Positions 1 to 5,350 of a stretch of DNA of 6,151 bases are shown here, one piece after another (positions within the stretch are counted from its first letter, which is position 1; each line of letters opens with the position of its first letter). Position numbers and translations under genes: made by a program. The notes beneath the pieces are model-generated. The model saw only the letters and a program-made list of their open reading frames with translations. It did not search any database and was not told the DNA's origin. The stretch spans positions 1-6,151 of the forward strand of contig JALRLA010000407.1 of the NCBI GenBank assembly GCA_023254645.1, written 5' to 3'. The stretch comes from Bacteroidia bacterium. Its GTDB lineage: Bacteria; Bacteroidota; Bacteroidia; NS11-12g; UBA955.

Positions 1-2
1 AA

Positions 3-1622
3 TGGCACTTTTCTTCATTGGAGCGCATCTTTATCGAGAACCGCATTTACCGCGACATCGAAGAGTGCGAAACCTGGGAGGCCGTTTTGATGGCCATCGA
101 TGAAGGTTTGGAGCCGCACAAGAGCCGACTGCGCCGAGAGGTAACAGAAGAGGATATCGTTCGTTTGACGGAGATCAAGATTAAGCGTATTTCCAAATTC
201 GATTCCTTCAAAGCCGAAGAATACATCTTGGGCCTAGAAGACGATATTGCTCATGTCAAGCATCACCTAGAAAACTTGACCGATTATGCCATCGCCTATT
301 TCGAGAAGCTACTCAAGAAATACGGCAAAGGGCGTGAACGCAAAACCGATATCCGTGTCTTCGATACCATTGAAGCCAATATTGTGGCCGTGGCCAACCA
401 GAAGCTATATGCCAATTTCGAAGAGGGATTTGTCGGTACTAGTTTGAAGAAAGAAACCTACATCGGTGAATGCTCAGACATTGACGACATCATAGCCTTT
501 AGAAAAGACGGCAAATATTCGATAGCCAAGGTTCAAGACAAATACTTCTTTGGAAAGGAAATCATTCACGTGGATATCTGGCGCAAAGGTGATGAGCGCA
601 CAACCTACAATGTGGTGTATTGGGATGGGGCTGCAAAACGAGCCATGGTCAAGCGATTCAATGCTACCGGTTTGGTTCGGGAGCGCGAATACGATGTGAC
701 CAACGGTCATGCCCAAAGTCAGGTTTTGTATTTTAGTGCCAATTCAAACGGAGAAGCCGAATTGGTAACCGTTCACCTTTCAGCCATGGCCGGAGCTCGT
801 GTCAAGAGCTTTGAATACGATTTCTCCAAACTGGCCATCAAAGGCCGTGGGGCGGCCGGTAATCAGTTGACCAAATACAAAATCAAGCGCATTGACTTGA
901 AGGAAAAGGGCGGCTCTACCTTAGGCGGAGTAAAAGTTTGGTGGGACGAGATCACCGGTCGATTGAACGGAGACGAGAAAGGTCGTTACTTGGGCGATTT
1001 TCAAAACGACGAACGCATCATCGTTTTCTACAACGAAGGCAGTTACGAATTGAATAACTATGAATTGACGAACCGCTTTGATCCGGCAGAAGTCTATTCC
1101 ATTCAAAAGTTTCATGCTGATCAAGCCATTCAGTGTATCTATGTAGATGGCAGTTCCAAGCGGGAATATGTGAAGCGTTTCTTGATAGAGACCAGCACTT
1201 TGGGCAAGCGATTCATTTTCATTTCTGAGGATAAGGGTTCCAAACTGATGTTGTTGAGTACGGCTCAGCCTGCATTGGTGGAACTGAGTACGGAATTGAA
1301 AAAAGGGGAAGTGAAAAAGGAGACCCTGGATTTGGCTGAATTCATGGATGTCAAAGGGTGGAGAACCCAAGGCAACCGATTGAGCCAAGAAAAGGTGAAG
1401 AAGGTTGTGCTCAAGAGCGAGCGAGTTGGGGAATGGGAGAAAGTTGAAGATGAGCCCAGCGTGGAGGCTGATGAGCCAGAGCCCTCAGACGTCAATGAAT
1501 CAGATTTGAATCAGGCACCTGAGCCTGCTCCTGTGGCCGAGCCAAAAGTCGCCTCAACTCCCGCCAAAGAGACCAAGCCAAACAGTTCAGACGACGGCAA
1601 AGGTCAATTCAACCTGTTTTAA
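3..1622 (+). CDS. parC: DNA topoisomerase IV subunit A (ParC), 3' part, truncated by window start
   Basis: This is the C-terminal 539 residues of a type IIA topoisomerase A subunit, which with ParE decatenates and relaxes DNA. The frame is open to the left edge (first full codon at 3, reading WHFSSLERIFIENRIYRD), so the TTG at 18 is an internal Leu. The winged-helix region with the catalytic Tyr lies outside the window. Visible residues 1 to about 125 match the helical coiled-coil and C-gate region (EIKIKRISKFDSFKAEEY). The beta-pinwheel C-terminal domain follows. It holds two similar halves (residues about 154-303 and 330-477), each ending in a KG-x(5)-GN-x-L motif. No canonical GyrA box (QRRGGKG) is present, which favours ParC over GyrA. 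From about residue 482 comes an acidic Pro/Glu/Ala-rich tail ending in QFNLF. The gene converges on the ABC permease with a 4-base overlap and no visible terminator. Family assignment is firm; ParC rather than a GyrA paralogue is likely. Confidence 0.88.
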   Translation, partial: WHFSSLERIFIENRIYRDIEECETWEAVLMAIDEGLEPHKSRLRREVTEEDIVRLTEIKIKRISKFDSFKAEEYILGLEDDIAHVKHHLENLTDYAIAYFEKLLKKYGKGRERKTDIRVFDTIEANIVAVANQKLYANFEEGFVGTSLKKETYIGECSDIDDIIAFRKDGKYSIAKVQDKYFFGKEIIHVDIWRKGDERTTYNVVYWDGAAKRAMVKRFNATGLVREREYDVTNGHAQSQVLYFSANSNGEAELVTVHLSAMAGARVKSFEYDFSKLAIKGRGAAGNQLTKYKIKRIDLKEKGGSTLGGVKVWWDEITGRLNGDEKGRYLGDFQNDERIIVFYNEGSYELNNYELTNRFDPAEVYSIQKFHADQAIQCIYVDGSSKREYVKRFLIETSTLGKRFIFISEDKGSKLMLLSTAQPALVELSTELKKGEVKKETLDLAEFMDVKGWRTQGNRLSQEKVKKVVLKSERVGEWEKVEDEPSVEADEPEPSDVNESDLNQAPEPAPVAEPKVASTPAKETKPNSSDDGKGQFNLF

Positions 1623-2935
1623 TTGGATTGGCGTATCCACAGATACAAATCCTTCCAAGTAGGCTTTTTCCCGTACTTCAATAGGCCGATTCGGTAAATT
1701 TTGGCCGCCAGGTAAACCATGGCGATGAAGGTGGAGTAGAGCAAAATCGCACTGCCTGCAATTTCCAGCCACGAAACATCAAAGGGACTTCGAACGACCA
1801 TAACAATGGGACTCGTCAAGGGTATGTACGAGAACCAAGTCGCTAGACTGCCGTGAGGCGCTTGAATAACGCTGGCTTGGGCAATGAGCAATCCGAAAAC
1901 CAAGGGCAGAGAAACCGGCAGCATGAAGGACTGTACGTCTGTGTCTTGGCTAGCCGCTGCCCCGATGGCGGCAAATAAAGAAGAATACAAGAGGTATCCT
2001 CCCAGGAAGAATAGCACAAATACGAAGATGATTTTACCAAAGGGCAAACTGTGGAATTGGTCCCACAAGCTGATGCTGGTTTGCAAGGCCTGAGAACCCG
2101 ATCCTTGCATCGATTGGGTATTCTGTAGCCCTTGTTGCATCTGAGGTCCAAAAAAGCGGCTGAGGCCCGTAATAAGGCCGGCTCCCATGGCAATCCATAC
2201 CAGGAACTGAGTGAGACCTACGGCTGCCACCCCCAAGATTTTTCCCATCATGAGTTCGAAGGGTCGAACGGAGCTGATGATGACCTCTACGATTCGGTTG
2301 GTTTTCTCCTCTAAGGCGCCGCGCATGACCATGCTGCCATAAAGAAATATGAACAGGTAGATCAGGAAGGCCATCACAAAGCCGACCCCACTTTTTAGGG
2401 TGGTTGCCGAGTTCTGGGCATCGCCCGTATCAGATAGGGTTTGGCAATGAAGTTCGACCCCTTGTCGCAGACTGTCTAAGGCGAGGGGATCCAGACCCAT
2501 CGATTGCAATTGGTTTCGGTGAAGCTGAAGCTCCAAATGGGAACGCAGTTCTCTTTCTTGTCGAAGGGATAAGGATTGAGTACTGTATGCCGTTACAGAG
2601 TCCAAGCTTCCTTGGCCCAGATCTTGGATATCCAGTATGACATCAATCGAGCCCTCGTTTAGTAGAGCCTTAGTCGATTCTAAGTCATTGCCCGTGTTTT
2701 GGAAAGCGAATGATTCAGAAGGGCCCACCGATGTTAGCCCTGGATACTGGCCCGTGATGGTCACTTTTTTTGGCCCGCCGTCTTCGGTGCTATTGACGGC
2801 CTCTGTGCCTACCCAAATCATGCCACCGTAAAACAAAGCCAACAAAAATGGACCGATCAAGGTCATCACAATGAAGGACTTGTTTCGAATTCGGCTCAGG
2901 TATTCGCGGCGGAAGATGATGCCTATTTTATTCAT
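1619..2935 (-). CDS. ABC-2 type transporter permease (NatB-like)
   Basis: This is the membrane subunit of an ABC exporter, 438 residues, partner of the ATPase encoded just upstream. The start MNKIGIIFRREYLSRIRNKSF fits this family: a basic amphipathic N-terminus, then a first membrane helix at about 21-43. An extracytoplasmic domain of about 140 residues follows. A second helix (about 183-203) precedes the family hallmark at 206-235 (GALEEKTNRIVEVIISS, then MMGKILG). Further helices lie at about 234-256, 302-327, 337-357 and 390-412, and the tail is basic (KYGKKPTW). A Gln-rich loop at 265-285 has eight Gln in 21 residues. The ATG at 2935 overlaps the ATPase stop by 8 bases, which suggests translational coupling. 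A TTG 23 codons upstream would add an unsupported extension inside the ATPase gene. The exported substrate cannot be told; sodium, drug or other export are all possible for NatB relatives. The stop shares TTAA with that of parC. Confidence 0.9.
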   Translation of the reverse strand: MNKIGIIFRREYLSRIRNKSFIVMTLIGPFLLALFYGGMIWVGTEAVNSTEDGGPKKVTITGQYPGLTSVGPSESFAFQNTGNDLESTKALLNEGSIDVILDIQDLGQGSLDSVTAYSTQSLSLRQERELRSHLELQLHRNQLQSMGLDPLALDSLRQGVELHCQTLSDTGDAQNSATTLKSGVGFVMAFLIYLFIFLYGSMVMRGALEEKTNRIVEVIISSVRPFELMMGKILGVAAVGLTQFLVWIAMGAGLITGLSRFFGPQMQQGLQNTQSMQGSGSQALQTSISLWDQFHSLPFGKIIFVFVLFFLGGYLLYSSLFAAIGAAASQDTDVQSFMLPVSLPLVFGLLIAQASVIQAPHGSLATWFSYIPLTSPIVMVVRSPFDVSWLEIAGSAILLYSTFIAMVYLAAKIYRIGLLKYGKKPTWKDLYLWIRQSN

Positions 2936-3902
2936 GGTTTTGGGATTGAACAGATTGAACAAAAATGTCGTGGATGCTAGGTATGTGCTCGGCAAAATGA
3001 ACAATTCTGCCGGCTTCAGAGCCTAGTTTCAATAAGTGTTGAGAGGAAAATTCAGCATCGCATTGGAAACGGTGCACCCAGTTGCCTTCAGGGTTTTTGA
3101 AAGCTCTGACCAAACGAGAATGTTGGAGCCAGCGTTGGGGTGCTTCGGGTTCTACTTGGTCTTCATCAATGGCCAAATCGTAATGCCCTGCAAATTGGCT
3201 TCGACGCACCTCCATGGTTTTTCCCTGGAACAAGGGTGCGCCTTGGTTGATGAGGGTAATGTCGTCACACAAGGACTCAATGTTGTCCATGCGATGAGTA
3301 GAAAAGACAACGGCTGTCCCTTGATTTTTTAAATCCAATATGATGTCTCTAATCAAATCTGCATTGACAGGATCAAATCCGCTAAAGGGTTCGTCCAAAA
3401 TCAAGAGCTTGGGCTTGTGTATGATGGTGCACAGGAATTGAAGCTTTTGGGCCATTCCCTTTGACAATTCTTCTAGTTTTTTGCTCTGCTTGACTCGGTT
3501 TTTAATCCCTTGGGTAGAGGAGGAGTTGATCCAATCGGTCATTTGTAGACGATGCATCCACTGGCGAATTTCTCCCTGCGCCTCTGAACGGCTCAGGCCT
3601 CTGATTTCGGCGAAGAACAGCAATTGGTCTACTACGCTCATGCGTTTGTACAATCCTCGTTCTTCGGGCATGTACCCCATTTGATGGGCGTGAACATCAA
3701 CTAGTGGTTCGCCCAGAAAGCATATGTGGCCCGAATCGGGTTTGGTGATGGTGGCCATCATGCGCAACAAGGTGGTTTTTCCTGCACCGTTGGGCCCGAG
3801 CAAACCGTGAATAGTCCCGGGTTCAATGCGCATGGATATTTCTTTTGAAACTACTTGGCTTCCATACGTTTTGGACACCGAGTCGAGCTCTAGGATTGTC
3901 AT
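2928..3902 (-). CDS. ABC transporter ATP-binding protein (NatA-like, with C-terminal extension)
   Basis: This is the cytoplasmic ATPase subunit that drives the neighbouring ABC-2 permease, 324 residues from ATG at 3902. Motifs in order: Walker A GPNGAGKTT at 36-44; the Q-loop region GYMPEERGLY at 76-85, where Glu stands at the usual Gln position, as is common in this subfamily; signature LSKGM at 146-150; Walker B LLILDEP at 166-172 with catalytic Glu171; D-loop Gly-Phe-Asp at 175-177; and the switch His203 in STHRM. About 90 residues after the nucleotide-binding domain form the extra C-terminal domain of NatA-type ATPases (DUF4162-like). A stretch of roughly 15 residues before the signature (about 126-142) looks longer than usual. 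ATG 3902 was chosen over GTG 3905 and TTG 3911 because MTILELDSVSKTYG gives a normal N-terminus and a promoter-like box ends just upstream at 3909. It is the first gene of a two-gene operon. Confidence 0.93.
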   Translation of the reverse strand: MTILELDSVSKTYGSQVVSKEISMRIEPGTIHGLLGPNGAGKTTLLRMMATITKPDSGHICFLGEPLVDVHAHQMGYMPEERGLYKRMSVVDQLLFFAEIRGLSRSEAQGEIRQWMHRLQMTDWINSSSTQGIKNRVKQSKKLEELSKGMAQKLQFLCTIIHKPKLLILDEPFSGFDPVNADLIRDIILDLKNQGTAVVFSTHRMDNIESLCDDITLINQGAPLFQGKTMEVRRSQFAGHYDLAIDEDQVEPEAPQRWLQHSRLVRAFKNPEGNWVHRFQCDAEFSSQHLLKLGSEAGRIVHFAEHIPSIHDIFVQSVQSQNHE

Positions 3903-3908
3903 CACTCT

Positions 3909-3937
3909 CAAAAATAGAGTCTTGAATGGAATTCCAA
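3909..3937 (-). promoter_or_regulatory. Bacteroidetes-type promoter for the ABC exporter operon
   Basis: On the minus strand TTG (3937-3935), an 18-base spacer and TATTTTTG (3916-3909) match the Bacteroidetes consensus TTG-N17-23-TAnnTTTG. Only six bases (AGAGTG) separate the box from the chosen ATG at 3902, so the transcript would have almost no leader. Sequence and spacing are seen directly; function is inferred. Confidence 0.6.
3927..3936. promoter_or_regulatory. 10-bp palindrome, possible operator
   Basis: TGGAATTCCA is a perfect palindrome that overlaps the -33 TTG of the leftward ABC operon promoter. A repressor bound here would block that promoter. A 10-bp palindrome can also occur by chance, and no matching regulator gene is in the window, so this is a weak call. 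Confidence 0.2.
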
Positions 3938-3952
3938 CGATTTAAAAGACCA

Positions 3953-3962
3953 ATGGCGCCAT
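3953..3962. promoter_or_regulatory. 10-bp palindrome, possible operator
   Basis: ATGGCGCCAT is a second perfect 10-bp palindrome in the 89-base divergent region, centred 26 bases from TGGAATTCCA. It differs in sequence from that one, so the two would not be sites for the same protein. It lies where a -33 element for the rightward lipoprotein gene would be expected, and no TTG is seen there. Weak call. Confidence 0.15.
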
Positions 3963-3979
3963 GCCATGGATAAAGCGTG

Positions 3980-3987
3980 TATTTTTG
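3980..3987 (+). promoter_or_regulatory. -7 box TATTTTTG for the small lipoprotein gene
   Basis: TATTTTTG matches TAnnTTTG and sits four bases before the ATG at 3992, so transcription would start at or next to the start codon. No TTG lies 17-23 bases upstream, so the -33 half is missing or degenerate. The same eight bases precede the ABC operon and the tRNA gene. Confidence 0.45.
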
Positions 3988-3991
3988 AGTC

Positions 3992-4219
3992 ATGAGATTT
4001 CTGTTAGCTTTGGCACTTTTGGGCCTGTGCGCTTGTTCAAAAGAAAGCAAGCTCATTCAGGATTGTCCCGAACAGAAAATTGTCGATTCCATGCCCGTCA
4101 TTGGGCCTTCAGGTCCTCGGTCGTACTTTATTTACAAAGGGGAGCGACGGGAGTTGGAGGAATTTGACTTGAAATGGGTAGAAGCCCACTGCCAAGTGCC
4201 GGTCCTGGTGGTTTATTGA
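3992..4219 (+). CDS. Small putative lipoprotein of unknown function
   Basis: This encodes a 75-residue protein with a short signal peptide: Arg at position 2, then the hydrophobic stretch FLLALALLGL. A lipobox Leu-Cys-Ala-Cys has its acceptor at Cys15. Lipidation and cleavage there would leave about 61 residues, attached to the inner or outer membrane. The mature part has two more cysteines (Cys25 and Cys67) that could form a disulfide. It also has a Gly/Pro segment near 38-42 and an ending with FDLKWVEAHC followed by PVLVVY. I do not recognise the family. The signal peptide requires the start at 3992, and a promoter-like box ends only four bases earlier. The gene is transcribed divergently from the ABC operon and followed by a hairpin terminator. 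The clean signal peptide and lipobox make it a real gene rather than a chance frame; function and partner are unknown. Confidence 0.75.
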   Translation: MRFLLALALLGLCACSKESKLIQDCPEQKIVDSMPVIGPSGPRSYFIYKGERRELEEFDLKWVEAHCQVPVLVVY

Positions 4220-4249
4220 GCCGTAGCAGGGGTAAGAAATCTAAGGCAT

Positions 4250-4274
4250 AAAAAAAGCCACCTGATGGTGGCTT
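4250..4274 (-). terminator. Intrinsic terminator of tRNA-Asn, probably bidirectional
   Basis: Perfect 8-bp arms AAGCCACC (4255-4262) and GGTGGCTT (4267-4274) enclose the loop TGAT. Read leftward, the hairpin is followed by seven T residues (A run 4250-4256 on the plus strand) and begins six bases after the tRNA end. Read rightward it is followed by CTTTG, a weaker tract, so it may also end the lipoprotein transcript, whose stop is 35 bases upstream. Confidence 0.85.
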
Positions 4275-4279
4275 CTTTG

Positions 4280-4353
4280 CTCCCCGAGTTGGGCTCGAAC
4301 CAACGACCTAGCGGTTAACAGCCGCTCGCTCTAACCAGCTGAGCTATCGAGGA
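4280..4353 (-). tRNA. tRNA-Asn (anticodon GTT)
   Basis: The 74-nt gene folds into a full cloverleaf. The acceptor is TCCTCGA with TCGGGGA (7 pairs, one T-G), the D arm GCTC/GAGC encloses AGCTGGTTA, and the anticodon arm AGCGG/CCGCT encloses CTGTTAA. The T arm GTTGG/CCAAC encloses TTCGAGC, and the discriminator base is G. The anticodon GTT reads AAC and AAU codons. The 3' CCA is not encoded and must be added after transcription. The gene stands alone, with its own upstream promoter and a hairpin terminator six bases downstream. Confidence 0.97.
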
Positions 4354-4373
4354 GTGTTCCCTAAAAGGGATGG

Positions 4374-4404
4374 CAAAAATAACCCAATTGCCGAATGTGT
4401 TCAA
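4374..4404 (-). promoter_or_regulatory. Promoter of tRNA-Asn
   Basis: On the minus strand TTG (4404-4402), a 20-base spacer and TATTTTTG (4381-4374) fit the Bacteroidetes consensus well. Transcription would begin around 4368-4371, giving a leader of about 15 bases before the tRNA. The leader region contains the small inverted repeat TCCC-TAAAA-GGGA (4358-4370). The -33 TTG directly abuts the -7 box of the divergent kinase gene. Confidence 0.65.
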
Positions 4405-4412
4405 TACCTTTG
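4388..4412 (+). promoter_or_regulatory. Promoter of the PfkB-family kinase gene
   Basis: TACCTTTG (4405-4412) matches TAnnTTTG. The only upstream TTG (4388-4390) is 14 bases away, shorter than the usual 17-23, so the -33 element is suboptimal. The expected start of transcription, near 4416-4418, leaves a leader of about 18 bases. That leader is AT-rich, includes the palindrome ATTTTTAAAAAT (4419-4430) and has no Shine-Dalgarno sequence, as is usual in Bacteroidota. Confidence 0.5.
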
Positions 4413-4435
4413 TAAGAAATTTTTAAAAATATTTC

Positions 4436-5350
4436 ATGAGCTTGTTGATCATTGGTTCTGTAGCGTTCGATGCCATCGAAACTCCCTTCGGCCAGACGGG
4501 AAAAATTGTCGGCGGTGCGGCCTCTTTCATCTCTTTGGCTAGCAGTTTGCTAAATGCCAAAAATGGCTTGGTAGCTGTGGTGGGCGAAGACTTTGAAATG
4601 GATTTCATTGCCGAGCTGAATCGTCGTGGGGTGGATACCCAAGGTCTGCAAGTCAAAAAAGGGGAGAAGTCTTTTTTCTGGAGCGGCAAGTACCACATGG
4701 ACATGAACTCTCGTGATACCTTGGTGACCGAGCTCAACGTATTGGGTACCTTCGATCCCATTATTCCCGATGATTGGAAGGAGCCCGATTATGTGATGTT
4801 GGGCAATTTGTCACCGCAGGTGCAGTTGACCACTTTGAATCGCCTGACCAAAAAGCCCAAGCTGGTGGTCATGGATACCATGAATTTTTGGATGGACATA
4901 GCCATGCCCGAATTGAAAGAGGTGATTGCCAAAGTCGATGTGCTGACCATCAATGATGAAGAAGCTCGTCAATTGTCTGGTGAATACAGTTTGCGCAAAG
5001 CCGCCCGCCTGATCCATGCCATGGGTCCTCATACGGTCATCATCAAGAAGGGTGAGCACGGGGCTCTGTTGTTCCAAAATGACGAGGTATTCTTCTGTCC
5101 CGCATTGCCCCTAGAAGAGGTGTTTGATCCCACTGGTGCAGGAGATACGTTCGCCGGCGGATTCGTGGGTTACCTCGCTTCAACAGGCCGCACTGATTTT
5201 GAAGCCATGAAGACGGCCATTGTGTATGGCTCTTGCTTGGCCTCTTTCTGCGTCGAAAAATTCGGCACAGAAGCCTTGGCTCAGGTAACACGCGAGGCCA
5301 TGAAGGATCGCTTGGATCAATTCAAGCGATTGATTGCCGTAGAAGCTTAA
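4436..5350 (+). CDS. PfkB (ribokinase)-family carbohydrate or nucleoside kinase
   Basis: This 304-residue protein has the normal length for a cytoplasmic PfkB-fold kinase, which phosphorylates a sugar, nucleoside or cyclitol with ATP. The N-terminus LLIIGSVAFDAIETP is the family's first strand with the substrate-binding Asp12. The second PfkB signature DPTGAGDTFAGGF (231-243) is intact, with catalytic base Asp237 and the GAGD anion hole. The first signature is altered: GGAASF (26-31) has Phe31 where ribokinase and adenosine kinase have Asn, so ribose or adenosine is not an obvious substrate. An aromatic residue here occurs, as I recall, in some inositol-kinase-like members, but that is only a hint. 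TINDEEARQL (about 175-184) matches the conserved N-x-x-E segment that helps bind Mg-ATP. The ATG follows a short AT-rich leader. The gene is monocistronic here, diverges from tRNA-Asn, and converges on the GH13 gene with a 4-base overlap. The substrate is unknown. Confidence 0.92.
   Translation: MSLLIIGSVAFDAIETPFGQTGKIVGGAASFISLASSLLNAKNGLVAVVGEDFEMDFIAELNRRGVDTQGLQVKKGEKSFFWSGKYHMDMNSRDTLVTELNVLGTFDPIIPDDWKEPDYVMLGNLSPQVQLTTLNRLTKKPKLVVMDTMNFWMDIAMPELKEVIAKVDVLTINDEEARQLSGEYSLRKAARLIHAMGPHTVIIKKGEHGALLFQNDEVFFCPALPLEEVFDPTGAGDTFAGGFVGYLASTGRTDFEAMKTAIVYGSCLASFCVEKFGTEALAQVTREAMKDRLDQFKRLIAVEA

Noticed and set aside
921..1388. 155-codon minus-strand open frame inside parC
   Set aside because: It is antisense to a well-conserved domain, has no recognisable motif or promoter, and looks like a shadow of the coding frame.
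18..1622. Treating TTG at 18 as the start of a complete 534-residue gene
   Set aside because: The frame is open to the window edge and the residues before it (WHFSS) belong to the conserved topoisomerase sequence, so the gene is truncated and the TTG encodes Leu.
1843..2640. Several open frames of 60-116 codons within the permease gene on both strands
   Set aside because: All overlap conserved permease sequence in other frames and their translations show no domain, signal peptide or conserved motif.
2936..3004. N-terminal extension of the ABC permease from a TTG at 3004
   Set aside because: It would overlap the ATPase gene by 77 bases and add 23 residues unlike the family; the ATG at 2935 gives the normal basic N-terminus and an 8-base coupled overlap.
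3903..3911. TTG (3911) or GTG (3905) as the ATPase start
   Set aside because: The TTG lies against or inside the predicted -7 box. The GTG adds one residue and cannot be excluded, but ATG 3902 is the better codon and gives the usual N-terminus.
3961..4167. Alternative plus-strand frame overlapping the lipoprotein gene
   Set aside because: It lacks a signal peptide or any motif, and the frame starting at 3992 has a clear lipobox, making it the real gene.
4358..4370. TCCC-TAAAA-GGGA inverted repeat as a terminator or attenuator
   Set aside because: The stem has only four pairs and no T-tract, and it lies in the expected tRNA leader; it may be trimmed during 5' processing, but nothing supports a regulatory role.
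4423..4761. 112-codon minus-strand open frame over the kinase start
   Set aside because: It is antisense to the conserved PfkB N-terminus, would end in the tRNA/kinase promoter region, and has no protein-like features.
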